Shown here: in pieces, positions 26,140-41,100 of the stretch
Layout of the letters: every line of letters starts with the position of its first letter
Numbering within the stretch: the first letter of the stretch is position 1
Assembly: GCA_964017185.1 (NCBI GenBank)
Contig: OZ024872.1
Span: forward strand, 43,282,188 to 43,346,187
Reading direction: 5' to 3'
DNA from: Rugalucina vietnamica
Taxonomy: Eukaryota > Mollusca > Bivalvia > Lucinida > Lucinidae
Length of the DNA stretch: 64,000 nucleotides
Program-made: the position numbers and the translations under genes
Notes under the pieces: model-generated
The model's database searches: none
What the model was told of the DNA's origin: nothing
What the model saw: the letters and a program-made list of their open reading frames with translations, nothing else

Positions 26140-29100
26140 AAGGAAATAAAAATGACCAAAGAAATCTACACACCTGATTCTTCGGGTGCATTTTGTGGAT
26201 TTCTTATACCGTTTCTCAGAAGAATCATTTCCTATAATTAGGTATAACTGAGTTTATGGGCCAGTTAATAAAAGTTACAAAATCATCAATAATGACAAAT
26301 AATTGACTGAAGCTGAAAACTTGCATGATATAATACATAAACTATACATAATTGTGCAACAGATCGTCGTATTCGCTGTCTATTTTAGTGATTAAGCTAC
26401 CATGCATACCAGAATTGAAACAAACAAATTGTCACTGTTAGTAATTTTGTTTGTCGTGAGTAGTAGAAATATATATTATGATGGGTTACTTTTTTGAGAT
26501 TCATTTCAATCTTTTAACAGTAAGTCTCCCATAACCAGTTTCTCAACAACTTTTCATTTCTCAAAAATATAATCATTCGATATACTGACAATAGCCAGCA
26601 TATTGTGGAATCTACCTGCTTGAATTTTCAGTTACCTTTGATACTCGATTTGGTAATAAGCATATTTTAAAAAGGTGACTTTAATATTCAACAATTCTTT
26701 GACACTTCATATGTCGCAATATTATATAGAGGGCCATTAAATGTGAGCTTTGAAGGCAGCCAGGTCTTACAAAAAATATTCTCTGGACAAGCGATAATTT
26801 AAAAGCGAATGCAGTTTAGACATACGCCCAATTGTGCAATTTGTTTTCGGTCGAGTATATTATTTTGATGCTTCTGTGTGGCTATTTAATCCTGAACACA
26901 GTCCTTGTTCCTTCCATTTTTATGTATAAAATCCCGAATGCTGATCAATGCGCTAGGCGTAAGTTGCGCATAGGCTGAGTACGTTCTTCGCACGTTTAAC
27001 ATACGCTGCATACGCTCCAAGTACGCTGCTCGTAGGTTGGTAATACGTTATGCATACGCTTCTCATACGCTAAACAAAAAACCCAGGTGGGCTTTAGCGT
27101 ATGACAACGTATGCGAACGTATGAGTAACTTACAGGTAACGCTCATGAACTTATGCATAACGTGTTCGTTGCGTACGCCTAACTTATGAGTAACGTATTA
27201 TCAGTACGTTGGCATACGTTGGAAATTTTGTGCATGCACAAAATTTCTTGGCGTACACGACGTACGACAACGTATGCCAGCGTACTGTAGCGAACCCGTA
27301 ACGTATGCAAAACTTATACCGAACGTATGCAACGTACATCAACGTATGGACAAAATATCTCATACGTCGGCATACGTTGGCGCTATACGCTGTGGTGTGA
27401 GCACCCCTTTACTTGTGTCTCAAAGTACTGTGTTTCTTGTATGTAAATTTCATCATGGCTCTCATAAATTATACCAGCGTATCATATCAGTGTCACATTA
27501 CTTACATGTCCCAAGACTTGGCCTAGGAATAGCATTGGTTAGGCAATTCTAGCATTACAATTGTTATCACCCCACCACTGCAAACACAAAGAGTGGTTTA
27601 CTGCACTTATGCATGCTGTCTTTGCTCTGTGGTATAAGAGGTAACAATTTCTTATTTGCATATTTTACCATAGCTCTCAAGCATGGTGTAAATGAGGTTA
27701 CAAATATCATTTTATTCACTCTTTGCTTACCTCAGCTTATATTAAGTGCAACTATACTCAGAGGATAAAGTTTTGACATTGTTATTAACTTTGACTATCC
27801 CCATAACTATTTATCTATTTATCCTGCTGATAGCCTTAGCTGTTCCTTCTTGTTGAATTTGCAAAGATTCTTTCTTTCTAAATTTGATAAGAAATTACCA
27901 AAGTTGCACATTCTGATATAGTAATTGGCCAGCCGCCTTATTCGGATTACATCATTTCTGCAACTACCCGATGAACGATAAAATCATTACTTTTACTAAT
28001 AGCGTTTTGGAATAGAAGTTGTTGCTAGTGACAAGAATCCGAAAAACTCTGAGCAAAATTCAGCCCCAGTCTCGTGAAATAACATGTCAAAAATTAAGAA
28101 TTTGGAGATGGCCTCCCTTTGATTTAAAATAAGAAGGAAAATTGGTGTATACACTCTGGCAAAATCATGTACAATAATTCAATTGTTAATATTGGAAATA
28201 TAATCAACCCTTAACTATGAAGGAGGTTTGAAGGAAGACACATTGATTTAAACAGGCTCAAAGGAATTTACATGTATTTTTACTGACCAAACGTTTGCTT
28301 CTGAGCATATGTAGTTAAGCATTGTCTTCTTGGAACGATACCAATACCTATTTGTAATACCTATCAATTTTGCAGTTTTATTTGCTTAATAACAACTGAC
28401 TGTGGAAAGTTATACCAAAATAAAGTTATCGCATAATCAAAAACGGACCAGTAAGTTTAGCATAAAAATATTGTTCTCCCAATTCCAAGCATTTTATGAT
28501 GGTAGCCATTTTGTACATCACCTTTAAAAGTTCCTTAAATCACGATTTAAATTCTGGAAATTGCTACAATTCTAAAAATGGACAAAATGAATAGTGCATT
28601 CATATGATTTGTTTTGTTGTTTTGCTCGTTTGTTTCCTTGCTTGGGGTGGGGTTCCATGGGTTGGGGCAATCAATTACATTCATTAAGGACGGTATCTTC
28701 ACATCATGTACAAATGAAATGAACATCCTATGGTATAATCTTTACAAATGTATCAATGCCAAACAAGCACAGCAAGACCTCCTATCTCTGTCAGCTACTT
28801 TTACATCTGAAACGTTCCAGTAACTGAAATTGTGAATGCATTTTCAGGGTATACCCTGTTTTGAATTAATAACCTCAACTGACCTTTGGCCCCAATGGCT
28901 GACATACATTATTTTCTAGATTAGCCTTAAATCATCTCAGAGATGTACTACAAATTTTCTTTCAGCCAGCGCATGATTTTGTGATAGAAATGAATTATAT
29001 AGGAATCATTACAGGTTTTGATATTTTTGCACTCATATGACCTTTGACCTAATTCTGTGACCCAGAGGCAGTAACAAACTTGGAATATACCCGTATGAGT

Positions 29101-32100
29101 TTAAGCACTTGTCATTGAATAAAATGAGCATATGTTGCTTTAAGTCAGTCCATGTTTGATATGCAAATTACTTTATTATTGTAACGGGTGCTTGTTGTTT
29201 TGCACTCAACTGACTTTTGACCTAATTCTGTCATCCAGGAGCATTTAAAGTCTTGATACCCACCCCTGTGTCTTTGGACACATGTCAAGGAATAACATGA
29301 GTTCAAGTTACCTAAAATCACTCCATGATTTTCCAAAATAATAATGTTTATTTTTATTTTTACAGATTTTTGCTATTTTGCACTTATTTGACCTTTGACC
29401 TAGTTTTGTGACCCAGGGTCATTTACAGACCTGGCATCCACCCGTACGAGTTCGGGCACATGTCAGGGAATATTATTAGCATAGGCAGAATAATGTACTC
29501 AAAAATGCCAACAAAACGAAAACTAAGCGACTTTTATGGATTTGGACTGCCAAGTACTAAAAATGAAAGTGGACTCATCCAATTGATAATGATGGGAAAA
29601 TTCATTTGTCAAATATGGGTTAAGGAATTACTCAGAAACTGATTGAACTAAATATATATAGTATTTCCTTATATTCTTTAAAGTAATAAAAATAAAAGCT
29701 TTTTCTGATGTTCTGATGGCTTCTCTTTTTTCACCAAGAGTTTTATTGTATGTTAAGATAAAGATCTAGTATAAAATAACATGCATATGTTACATCAATA
29801 AGACAACATTAAGATTGTTAACTTAAAACAATTTTCAGAGAATTCATAACTTTAATTCTTTCTTAAAGCTCATTATGCAGGCTTTAAATTGTATATCACT
29901 GAAGCCCTTTGGTTAAAAAGCTACTACTCCAGATCTAAAACATTTTGAATTTATGAACACTTTTATTTTTTTCACAGCCATTTTTCCAAACATTCTTTGA
30001 AGATATGAAAAACAACTTTGTTAAAGCTCTGGGTGATTGTTTTGGTGCCTATGAAATATTTTGCTTGATATCCAAGCAAAAAACCCATGTGCTAAACATG
30101 CTCCTTTTTTCCACTAACAATGTCAAAAATATACTGTAAAGATGTAGCTTTTCTATGATATCCAGCAAAATATTTCACTGACAATCTTTGTTTGAACTGA
30201 TGCTTAACATTCAACAGCTATGGTCATGTCGGAACATTGCCTCCATTTCATGGGACTTTTACCCAAAATAAGGATATGACATCCAAAAAGTGCTTAAAAA
30301 TAATCACCCAAGTAAGCCAGTAAGGCTTATATGTATGGATGCTTAGACTTGAACCACTTTTCCTGGGCAAACTCAGACCAGAGCTGTTAACCAGTAATCA
30401 GATGGTCATTCAATGGCATAGATGTATAAGCTTTGCCTGGAGGCACAAGCAGCCCATCTATTTCTTTAGGCCCCAATGGGCGGGGACCCTCATTGATAAT
30501 CTAAGCAGTTAGAATTCAGTTACCAAAGGAAGACCTGAAATCTACACAGCAAGAAAAACTGTAAACATGTAAACTGTAAACTCAACTGGAAACTTGAACA
30601 ATGTCAAAATATTCTTTTCTGATATTCTGATAAAAATTATTTTCATTTGCAAAACAAAGACAAAGATCAGCTGCATATTAACTGCACAGTCACAGAAGCA
30701 GGTTAGAAGCTTGGATTTAAGTAGAAGAGGAATTGTACTATCTGTGTAGCGAAAACAAAGGCGCTGATCAGCTGTGCAGTTACTGCACAGGTGATCTGCA
30801 CCTTTGTTTTCGCATATGCAGATTGTTGGGTTTTCTGATGCGGCTGCTCATATCATATTACATGTATTACTCTTGAGCCATTCTAACTTTAGACCCTAAA
30901 TGAGCCTGTGCATGAGAAAACCAACAATTTGGGGTTCCGACCAGGTCTGACACAAACCAGGCTGCACAGTCACACAATAAAGCTAGAAGCTTGAAATTTC
31001 GGATTTAAGAAGAAGAGGAAGTGTACTATCCTTGTAGCGAAAACAAAGGCGCTGATCAGCTTCGCGGTCACCGCGAAGCTGATCTGCGTCTTTGTTTTCG
31101 CCTATGCAAATTGTTGGTTTTCTCATTCACAGGCTCAAATCGAAAGCTGCTCTAAAACCCAATGCATACTAGACCTACTGCAATTGTTTTGAAAAAAAAA
31201 AACAACAATATGAGCCACAAAGCAAGGAAACTGGCCCCGAGGTTATAAAACTTTTTTCATGCTCAGCTGAGACTAAAATTTATCCTGCTCATAAATGTTA
31301 AAATGCCAACATTCTAAACCTTCCATTTCAATATATTTGGGTTATTTTGATATTTGTGAGCAGTTTAAATCTTATGCTCAGCTGAGTTGAGCATGGAAAC
31401 TGTTTTATAACCTCTGGACCTGGACTTTGGGTGTTTCCGACCAGGTCCGACACAGCCTGGCCTATGCAGTCATAGATGAAGTCTAGAGATTTGAAATTTG
31501 GCATTTAAGACTAAGAGGGATTGTACTATCTGTGTAGCAAAAACAAAGGTGCTGATCAGCTGTGCAGTTGCTGCACAGCTGATCTGAGCCCTTGTTTTTG
31601 TATTATGCAGATTGTTTGTTTTCAAATGCAGTGGCTCGTATGTTTGTTGCAAACAAAAAGAATCCAGTGAATACTTACAATATTTCCACCAATCATAGCT
31701 CTGAGTCTGTCTATTTCTTGTCTCAATTCTCGGATTATCTTCACATTTTGATCCTGAAATTTTCTTTTAAGGTCAATAAGGACTGTTATTAATGACAATT
31801 CGGAGGCAGCATGAGTCTTTATATACACATTCAACTTGGCTTGTTTTTTATGTGTGTGTTTTGTTTTGTTTTTATCACAGTTTTTAGTTTAGCCAAATTG
31901 TTTTTAAACTTCAGAAAAAAAGATCATGGTTACAAGTTTCGTGCTTTTACCAGCAGAAATATGATCAGGTATATTTCATCAGTCCGTGCAATGTATACCC
32001 TGTATACCCATGTATATCCCATTTTTATATGGTAAAACAGGGGTTACAATTTTTCTTATTTTTGATCAAAAACATAGCATGTGGGTACTCATTAGAACCG

Positions 32101-35100
32101 CCTCACCAAGGTGGATAGAGGCGGTTCTAACGAGTGAGGCAGTTCTAACGAGTACCTACAATCAATGTTTTGAGCATAAGTATTTTTTTTTTTCGGATGA
32201 AATTTTCAAGTTTTACAGCTGAAAAAAATCTCTGTATATAGCATGGGCATGTTTTGGTAATGTCTCTATATACTGAAGAAACAGAATGCTTACTTCATTA
32301 ACTGTTGGTCTGTTGATAATATTCTTAGCTCTATTGGCATATCTCAGGGCACTTAGGGTCTCTGCATAGTTCACATCGGCTGGGGAAATGGCTGGAAGAA
32401 AATGGACTACATTTTCAGCATTTCATTAGGCCATTTTGACAATGTTAAGAGCTCATGAAGGTACTGCATACAACTTTAATTCATATTATTGCATGAATAC
32501 CTGCGTCACACAATATTATCAAGCATATACTAATAAAGACGAAAGCCTGTATTAATCAGGCCTTTCGCATGCACACACTATTAATACACTGCTTTTACTT
32601 ATGCTTGTTACTAGGAGCCATGCTAAACATGTGCTAAATTGAGCAACTTAAGTACGCCCGGAACGATGAAAGTTGTGAAGTGTATAAAAATGTGACAAGA
32701 CTTTAAAATATAGTACGCCATTAATTCTTTTGTTTTCGCAGAATTTATGTAATTATAGCAATCAAATATGACTTTGTCATTCATTAATATTTCCAAGGTC
32801 CCTCATGTAGTGTTGAAAGCCTCGGGCTACTCCCTCAATTTTCAATACTCCCTTTGGGACCTAGCGAATGTTAATGAATGGAAAATCATGTTTGATCCCT
32901 CTATTATATAGTCACAGCAAAGCCACTACAACAATTTTCATACTTTTCAAATAAGCAATCAAACATAGCTAAGGCAAGCATGCTTGCTTGTTTGCCTATT
33001 TACTGTATCCCACAAGAAAAGGCATAGACTATACAGGTGTTGATCAAAAGACAATATACAGCCCAGTGACTCTGACCAAAGAGTCCCTACATGTGTAACT
33101 ACATGAATATAAATAAAGCAATGGTCAAAATTGCTATAATCACAAATTCAATGCAAAGTGCATGTACACGCATACTTTTTGTTGACCTTAATAGTACTAG
33201 ACTATTCCACCAAGTCTGCGTCATGAGAAAACAGGATTTTCGCGTATGCGAAAACAAAGACGCAGATCAGCTGTGCAGTAACTGCACAGATGATCAGCGC
33301 CTTTGTTTTCACTACACAGATAGTAGAATTCCTCTACTTTCTAAATGCAAAATTTCCAGCATCTAGCAATCTTCTGTGCTTGTACAGCTGGGTTTGTGTC
33401 GGACCTGGTCAGAAACCCTGAAGCCTGGTTTTCTCATAATGTGGCTCGTGTTTTAGCAGCTAGGTGAGGGTTGAGTCCCTGTAAGGTATAAAATGAGCTT
33501 ACCCAGGCTTAGAAGTATTTCTCTCACATTTCAGCTATAGAATTATGTGTGTGGGAGGAGTGAGGGTTGGGCGGGGGGTGAGTGACAAACAGTATTGTTG
33601 TATAGTACTTACTAGTGACCATAATAGTTCTTGAGTTTCCACCAAGACTGTCTTTTAGCAGCCAAGTGAGAGTAGAGTCCCGGTATGGTATAAACTGGGC
33701 TTTCCCAGGCTTAGCTTTCTCAGAAATTTCAGCTTAAAAGAAGAAACAACACAGAATTTATAACTCTATTGTTTTAGAGACAAACTTTAACTCATGCTTA
33801 TCCTAATTTATTTGTACCATGTTTACGAAGAATGTATAGGTTTATAAATTTTGAACAAAATATGTAAAAAATAAAGACAAACTGTAAAAGCAATATACAT
33901 ATTTATGAAAAGTTCAATGATCAAACTGTGAATAAATACTTATGCAATAGTCTTTTGTTACCACGCCCCCCCCCCCCCCCCCACCCCCCTCCCTCCACAT
34001 GAGAGGGTGAATGATAGCCGTGGAAATGAGCAGGGTTTCGACCAAAGCTTTGTGCTGGGAAAATACCTGTTGTTTGTTTATAAAGACAAAAAGGGCCGTG
34101 AAATGAAACTACATGTATATCAGGCTGCTGGATAAAAAAAGCAGTGGTTTTACCAACAAGCAGTCCCCGCAGGGTGGGGCTTTTAGCAGGGATTTGCTGA
34201 ACCAAAAGTCAAAGTCCCCGTTATTCCACAGGGGTGGGAGGCCGTGGTTACAAATTACTAGTGCATTGGATATGTCATTTGTAAGCCCCTAACTCCCAAG
34301 TTATAACACAATAGACCTTTCTTTTACAAAATGATAATGAAAAGAGAAATCAATATCATATGCTCCTACATCTATTTTTCACATAAGGGAATAACGACTC
34401 ACCAATTTGTTTTATAACTGTGCCAAGGGATACCAGGTATTTATTTATTTATGCTGCCTCCCTCCTTAAACCTTTGCCCTTTAGCTGCTTTGGAAGTGGC
34501 TCTCTCACTGCCAGAGTCTGTGTTCTATTAAAGGCTTTTTAGCTGCTTTATAACTGTGCTAAGAGATACCAGGGATTTATTTATGCTGTCTCCCTCCCTC
34601 CCTCAACCTTTGCCCTGTAGCTCCTGTGGCTGTAGCTCTCTCACTGCCAGTCTGCAGTCTATGAGAGAGGCTTTTTTGGTGAAAAACAAAGAAAAAACGA
34701 CTCACCTATTGCTTTATAACAGTGCCAAGGGATACCAGGGATTTATTTAAGCTGCCCCCTCCCTCAGTCTTTGCCCTGTAGCTCCTGTGGCTGTAGCTCT
34801 CTTACTGCCAGAGTCTGTAGACTATGAGAGGCTTTTTTGTGAAATACAAAGACACAATGACTCACCTAGCTGCTTTATAACTGTGCCAAGAGATACCAGA
34901 GATTTATTTATACTGCCTCCCTCCCTCAGTCTCTGCCCTGTAGCTCCAGTGGCTGTAGCTCTTTCACTGCCAGCAAGGTCTACCAGATGTATCTTGCTTG
35001 TCTTCTCACTGGGTATGCCATCCTTTATAGTTGCCTAAGGACAGAAAGCATTATACACTGCTGTAAATTCGGAAATGTTCTCAAAGAACTTGTGTAAATT

Positions 35101-38100
35101 ACTGTGCATTTGTAGTAGCAAAATTATTTTCACACAAGAAAATGAGACATTTATTCTAAATTTTAAGAACTCTAATGGTAAGTACAATGTAGCTAGCCTG
35201 TGTAGCACATTAGTTACATGTGAATCGCCTCATGAATTAAACCAGATTTTTGCCTATGCGAAAACAAAAGATGCAAATCAGCTTTGCAGTAAATGCACAG
35301 CTGATGAGCATCTTTGTTTTATTGCCACATGGATAGTACAATTGCTCTTCTCCTTAAATCCAAAATTTCAAGCTTCTAGCCATTTTCTGTGGTGTAGGAT
35401 CTGGCTGGAAGCAGCTCATGTATCTGAGTTTGTCAATGGCAGGTTCCTCTTCATTTCAAAAGCTTCTCATACACCCCTCTTCACAAATAACAGTGCGTTA
35501 AATAGCACAATTCCTTTTCTTCTAAAATCAAATATCTCTACTAGCCTACAGCTTTGTTCAATGACATTACAGCCTGGTTTATTGCTGATCTAGTAGGAAA
35601 CCTGTCTGATTATTTCAAACTTTGGCTCATATTACCTGAGTAAAGACTATAGTGAAGATAGCATGTGATCTACTGCTCACATCATTCATATTAGTGGAGG
35701 CTGTGGTCCTGAAATGAGCCACGTCATGAAAAAACATTTTGCATTATATGGAGAAAACAAAGGCGCAGATCAGCTTTGCAGTAACTGCGAATCTGATCAG
35801 CACCTTTGATTTCTCTACACAAATAGTACAATTTCTCTACTTTCTAAATCCAAAATTTCAAGCCTCTAGCCATCTTCTGTGCTTGTACAGCTCGGTTTGT
35901 GTCAGACCTGTTCGAAAACCACATTGTTGGTTTTCTCATGACACGGCTAATAGGTTTTGTTAGAGAAATTTTCAGAAAATGCTTTCAATGAAGATTCAAA
36001 TCAAGCATTATCTCCCTTGTTAATGCTAATTTCTATTCAAAACTCATTATTAAACATCTGTTCACATATTTTTAAACCTTTTTTCTGGGCATATAAATTG
36101 CAACAAATTGACATCTCTGTATCAAAATGTTAATATTTTTCCTTCTCTTAAAAATTTAAGACTCTCACAGTCTTCTTGAGTAGGACGATTCAATCATTTG
36201 AGCTTTTAAGCCATGGTTATCAAAGCCTATGACTGCAATTAATCAACTCTGTTAATGAATTGGCCGCATATTTCTTTTTTTTTATTGAGGTTTAACGTCC
36301 CAGTCAACAATTTTTCTTACAAAGCCACTGCTTATTGGGGGCTTCATCCAAACACGACTGATTAAGAGTACTGTGGGGAGTTAATGTGCCTTGCTCAAGG
36401 ACACAACACAGTATCACCAGTGGGGATCGAACCCAGGACCTCTCAAATCGGAGTTTGATGCTCTACCACTACGCCACTGTGCTCCTCGTCACACATTGGT
36501 TCATCTCAAAATTCTCTCCCATAGATTCTAACCTGACAGCATTCCCCTTCAGCATTAGACCTTCAATTTCTTCAAAGCTTCCAACAATGTACTTGGACAG
36601 ACCTGATAAATGGAAAACAGTTAAATGTAAAAGACCTGATAAATGAAGAACAATAAAATGTTTAAGACCTGATAAATGAGACGCGACATGAGAAAACCAG
36701 TCTTCGGGGTTTCCTACCAGATCTGACACAAACCGACCTGTGCTGTCCCAGAAGCAGGCTGGAAACTTGAAATTTCAGATTAAAGAAGAATATTGTACTA
36801 TCTATGTAGCAAAAAAAAGGTGTTGATCAGCTTCGCAGTTACTGCAAAGCTGATCTGCACCTTTGTTTTTGCATAGGGAAAAATCCGGTTTTCTCACGAC
36901 GTGGCTCAAAAATGAAAATCAGTAAAATGTTTATCTATGCAAAGAATGAAAGTAAAATTCTCAAAAAGAGATTTGACAAAGAAATCACCACACCTGGCCA
37001 CGAGGTTATGAAACTTTTTTATGCTCACCTCAGCTGAGACTAAAATGTATCCTGCTCATAAATTTATTAGCAGGATAAGTTACAGGCTTTAGAGTTCTAA
37101 ACCTTCAATTTCAATATATTTGGGCTATTTCGGTATTTATGTGTTTGAATTTTATTCTCTGACAGCAGTGTTGAGCATGCAAAATTTTTTATAACCTTGG
37201 CCCCTGGGGTTTATAGTTTTGACTGTAGCACAGAAAAGTACAATCATTCTCTACTAATACAACCTAATGAGCTGTGTAATGAGAAAACCAACAATGTGGT
37301 TTCCGAAAAGGTCCGACACTAACTGGCCTGTACAAGCACAGAAGATGGCTAGAGACTGGAAATTTTAGATTTAGAAAGAAGATTTATTGTACTATCCATG
37401 TAGTGAAAACAAAGGTGCTGATCAGCTTTGCGGTTACCGCAAAGCTGATCTGCGTCTTTGTTTTTGCATATACAGATTGTTTGTTTTCTCCTGATGCAGC
37501 TCAAATTATACAGAAAGGGTAAATTGTTCTAAAAGATAACATTAAACATGATTTAATTCTATTTATCCAGAATATCCTTTTAACTCATATAAGCCTGGCA
37601 TCCTTTTGTGGGACATAGGCAAACAGTATAGCCCCAGATGTGACACCACAGAACGCGGCTTCACATCTGGGGCTATTCTGTTTGCTAAGAGGAATTTAAT
37701 TCGAATCTGGGGCTATTCTGTTTGCTAAGAGGAATTTAATCAAAAAATGAAATAAAAAATTCAAAATCACTCCTGAAGGCCCTTAAAATGAAAGTGGACT
37801 TGTCCAAATGATAACAATGGTAAAGTCCATTTGTCAATAATGGGTTAAATAATGCCCCTTTTATAGTCTTTTATTGTCTTTTATTATGCACAATGTAGCT
37901 CACGCTATTACCTTGTACATAGGGCCCCTCTTTAGGATGCTCCCTGACCCTGAGTGTATGCTGCACTTTCCCTGGACTGCTGCTCTTCAGAAGGTCCCTA
38001 ACTTTCTCATTGTAGATTTCTAGGTAACTGCAACAGGAAACATTCAGATTCAAATTCTGTGCAATTACGAACACGCCCATGCAATATACAAAATTTTTTT

Positions 38101-41100
38101 ATACCTGCAAAGGTTAAAATTTAGTAGAAAAATTTTGATATTTTTATTGTTTTTGCTCAAAACTTTGACTGTGGGTTCACAATGGTGAGGCGGTTCTAAC
38201 GAGAACCCACAATCTATGTCTTGAAACAAAAATAAGAAATAATGCTTACCCCTGCACACCCCAGGCGTTCTATACAAAACTGGGGTTTAAGGGGGTACAC
38301 ATTGCTACAACATGTTTTCCTGATCCTTACTGGTATTGTGTAAGAAAATTTTGGCTAAGTTTTCCTTCCTTTCAAGAACATTTCATGTGTATAACACAGA
38401 CCAATCGATAAACAGGGCTTTAATAGGAATATCTCAAGGAAAACAACCTGACACCCACCACAAGCAAATTTTGGCTTGTCCCACGTGTTCTACACTGGAC
38501 ACAAACCCACACTTGTCCCCCCCACACACACACACATACAACCCTAGGAAATCTAAGGCTTGTATTCAGATTATTCACAGCCTCCAATCTGAAAGCTTGC
38601 CCTGCATTTCCTTGTCTCCGCCTCAATTCCATCATAGAATGTTTTAATCTCACCTGACTTGTGTCCTGTATCTTGTACTGCTGTCTGTCATCCTGTGAAA
38701 CAATTCCTGTAACAATATTCATGTATATGTATATATAAATGAGCCGCCACATGGGAAAACCAACAATCTGCATAGGCGAAAACAAAGGTGCAGATCAGCT
38801 TTGCGGTAACCGCGAAGCTGATCAGCGCCTTTGTTTTCGCTACTCGGATAGTACACTTCCTCTTCTACTTAAATCCGAAATTTCAAGCTACTAGCTCTTT
38901 TCTGTGATTGTACAGGCCGGTTTGTGTCCAACCTCTTTGGAAACCACATTGTTGGTTTTCCCACGAGGTGGCTCAAATGTGCCGCTTCATGAGAAAAACA
39001 ATCATTGTGATTTTCGAACAGTTCCAACACAAGGCAAGCCGTACAAGTACAGAAGATGGCTAGAGGCTGGAAATTTTGGATTTAGAAAGTCCAGGAATTG
39101 TACTATCCATGCAGAAAAGAACAAAAGTGCTGATCAGCTTCGCAGTTACTGCAAAGCTGATCTGCGCCTTTGTTTTTCAGATGCAAATGTTGGTTTTCTC
39201 ATGACATGTCTCAAATTTTTTACATTAAATATAAAATGCACCACCAAAGCTTTGCAACTTTCTCCCAAAATTCTAACTAATTGTCCTAATTGTAGAGTAA
39301 TGTCTTATTTTAAAGCATTCCTTGTGTTTTATAGCTTTTGAGTCGTGTGATGGTTTCCTATAAATAGATGTGCAATTTCAAACTCGGTAGTTTGTGAAAT
39401 TAGATAGTGGTATATAGCACAGTTTACCACCCCTTGGTGAATGAGCATGCTTTTCCACTGACAGGGTTTAGCTGTCACTGGCATCAGCCAATGTTACATT
39501 TGGTAGCAGCGGTGGGATAGTGACAGCTGCCAGACTGGAGTTGCTTACCCATGTAGTTCCCAGGCCAAGACTCAGGACAATTCTTCTCTGAGGAGAGAGT
39601 AATGTGACAATGCTATACATAGATACCTAAATTTCAGTCTCGGTAAATTGTTAAATTAGTGAGTGGTGTATATATAGCACAGCAATCCACACTTGCAGGT
39701 TGAGCAAGCTTTTGCTTTTCCAACTAGGTTTAGCAGAGGCTTGGCTCGGTTACACCTTACAGTTAGGAACATGAGCTATAATTACCTGACAGATCCTAGG
39801 TATCAATCCTGGATCTTCCTGTAAAAAATAAAACATATAAATCAATAACAGCTGTAACAGCTTAGCTTGCCTGACTAGTGCTTTTCCAAATTCCAATCTA
39901 ATTTCTTATACGCCCATGACCTTGACCTCAAGGTCACTCAGGTGGGTCTGGATGGTATAGCATAAACTTTCAGACAAATATCTTACAACCAGCAAAGTAT
40001 CAACTAGATCTAACTAGAAAAAGTGCCTTGAGCGGCACGTATACCCCCGGCTGGTAGCCACAAAGCCCCCTCCGTATACAACCCTGCACATGCTCACCCC
40101 TGACATTGAACCTCAAATCCCCAATGAAGGACAGTACCCTTATCAAGTACACTTTAGAAACAAGCACTGTAAAGCACATTGCATACAAATATGGGGGAGT
40201 GGTGTTTTAGAATGACAGATCTATTTTAGAGCAGTATACAGAGCTGACGTGTATACTCAATCTAGGACATAATCCGCGGACATTGTGGGTCAGGTCCTCA
40301 GTCCTAGATTGGAATGAAAATAGAGTGTCATTCTTAAAAAAAAAAAAAAAAAAAAAAATGCCCCAGACCTTGACCTCAAGTCCCACCCCCACCACATGCA
40401 CGGACCCTTGGGTCCATCCCACCCCCACCCCATGCATGGACCCTTGGGTCTAACCCTTATGTGGTACCTATGTTGTAAGCATGAATGCTTTCTGACAAAT
40501 GGTTGTCAAGATATAGACCTACAGAATATTAATCTTGGTAACTATTGTATTTTATAAATGTGTCCTAGATTTTGACCTCAAGCCCCACCCCTAGAGTTTG
40601 ATGCCATGGAATTTGACTCAACCCTAAAGGGTATCTATGATCCAAATAGGAATACATTCCTATAAGTCTTTGTTAATATATGAACTTAGAGAAGAAAAAA
40701 AACACTATGTAAATAGCACATTTTCAAGGTGACCTAGATTTTGAACTCTAGCCCCACCCCCTGAGCATGGACCCTCAGGTCTGAACTCACGGAAACAAAG
40801 CAAACCTTATAGGGTACCTAAAGTCCAAATATGAATGATTTCTGAAAATTGGCTCATGAGATATACACCATTAGAAAAACTTTAACCAAAACTTTGACGC
40901 AAATTAAAGGTGACCTAGATTTTGAACTCTAGCCCCACCCCCAGGCAAGGACCGTGGGGTCCGAACTCTTGGAATCAAAGCTAACCCTATAGGGTACCTT
41001 AAGTCCAAATATGAATGATTTCGGATAAATGGCTCTTGAGATATACACCACTAGAGAAACTTTAACCAAAACTTTGTCGCAAATTAAAGGTGACCTAGAT

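Noticed and set aside
27274-27552. 92-codon frame starting [16 protein letters not shown]
   Set aside because: Its first half is the CGTATG motif array of a Harbinger-like element.
38336-38647. 103-codon plus-strand frame with Pro/His-rich end
   Set aside because: It spans a CACACA run next to exon 6; no homology or splice support on that strand.
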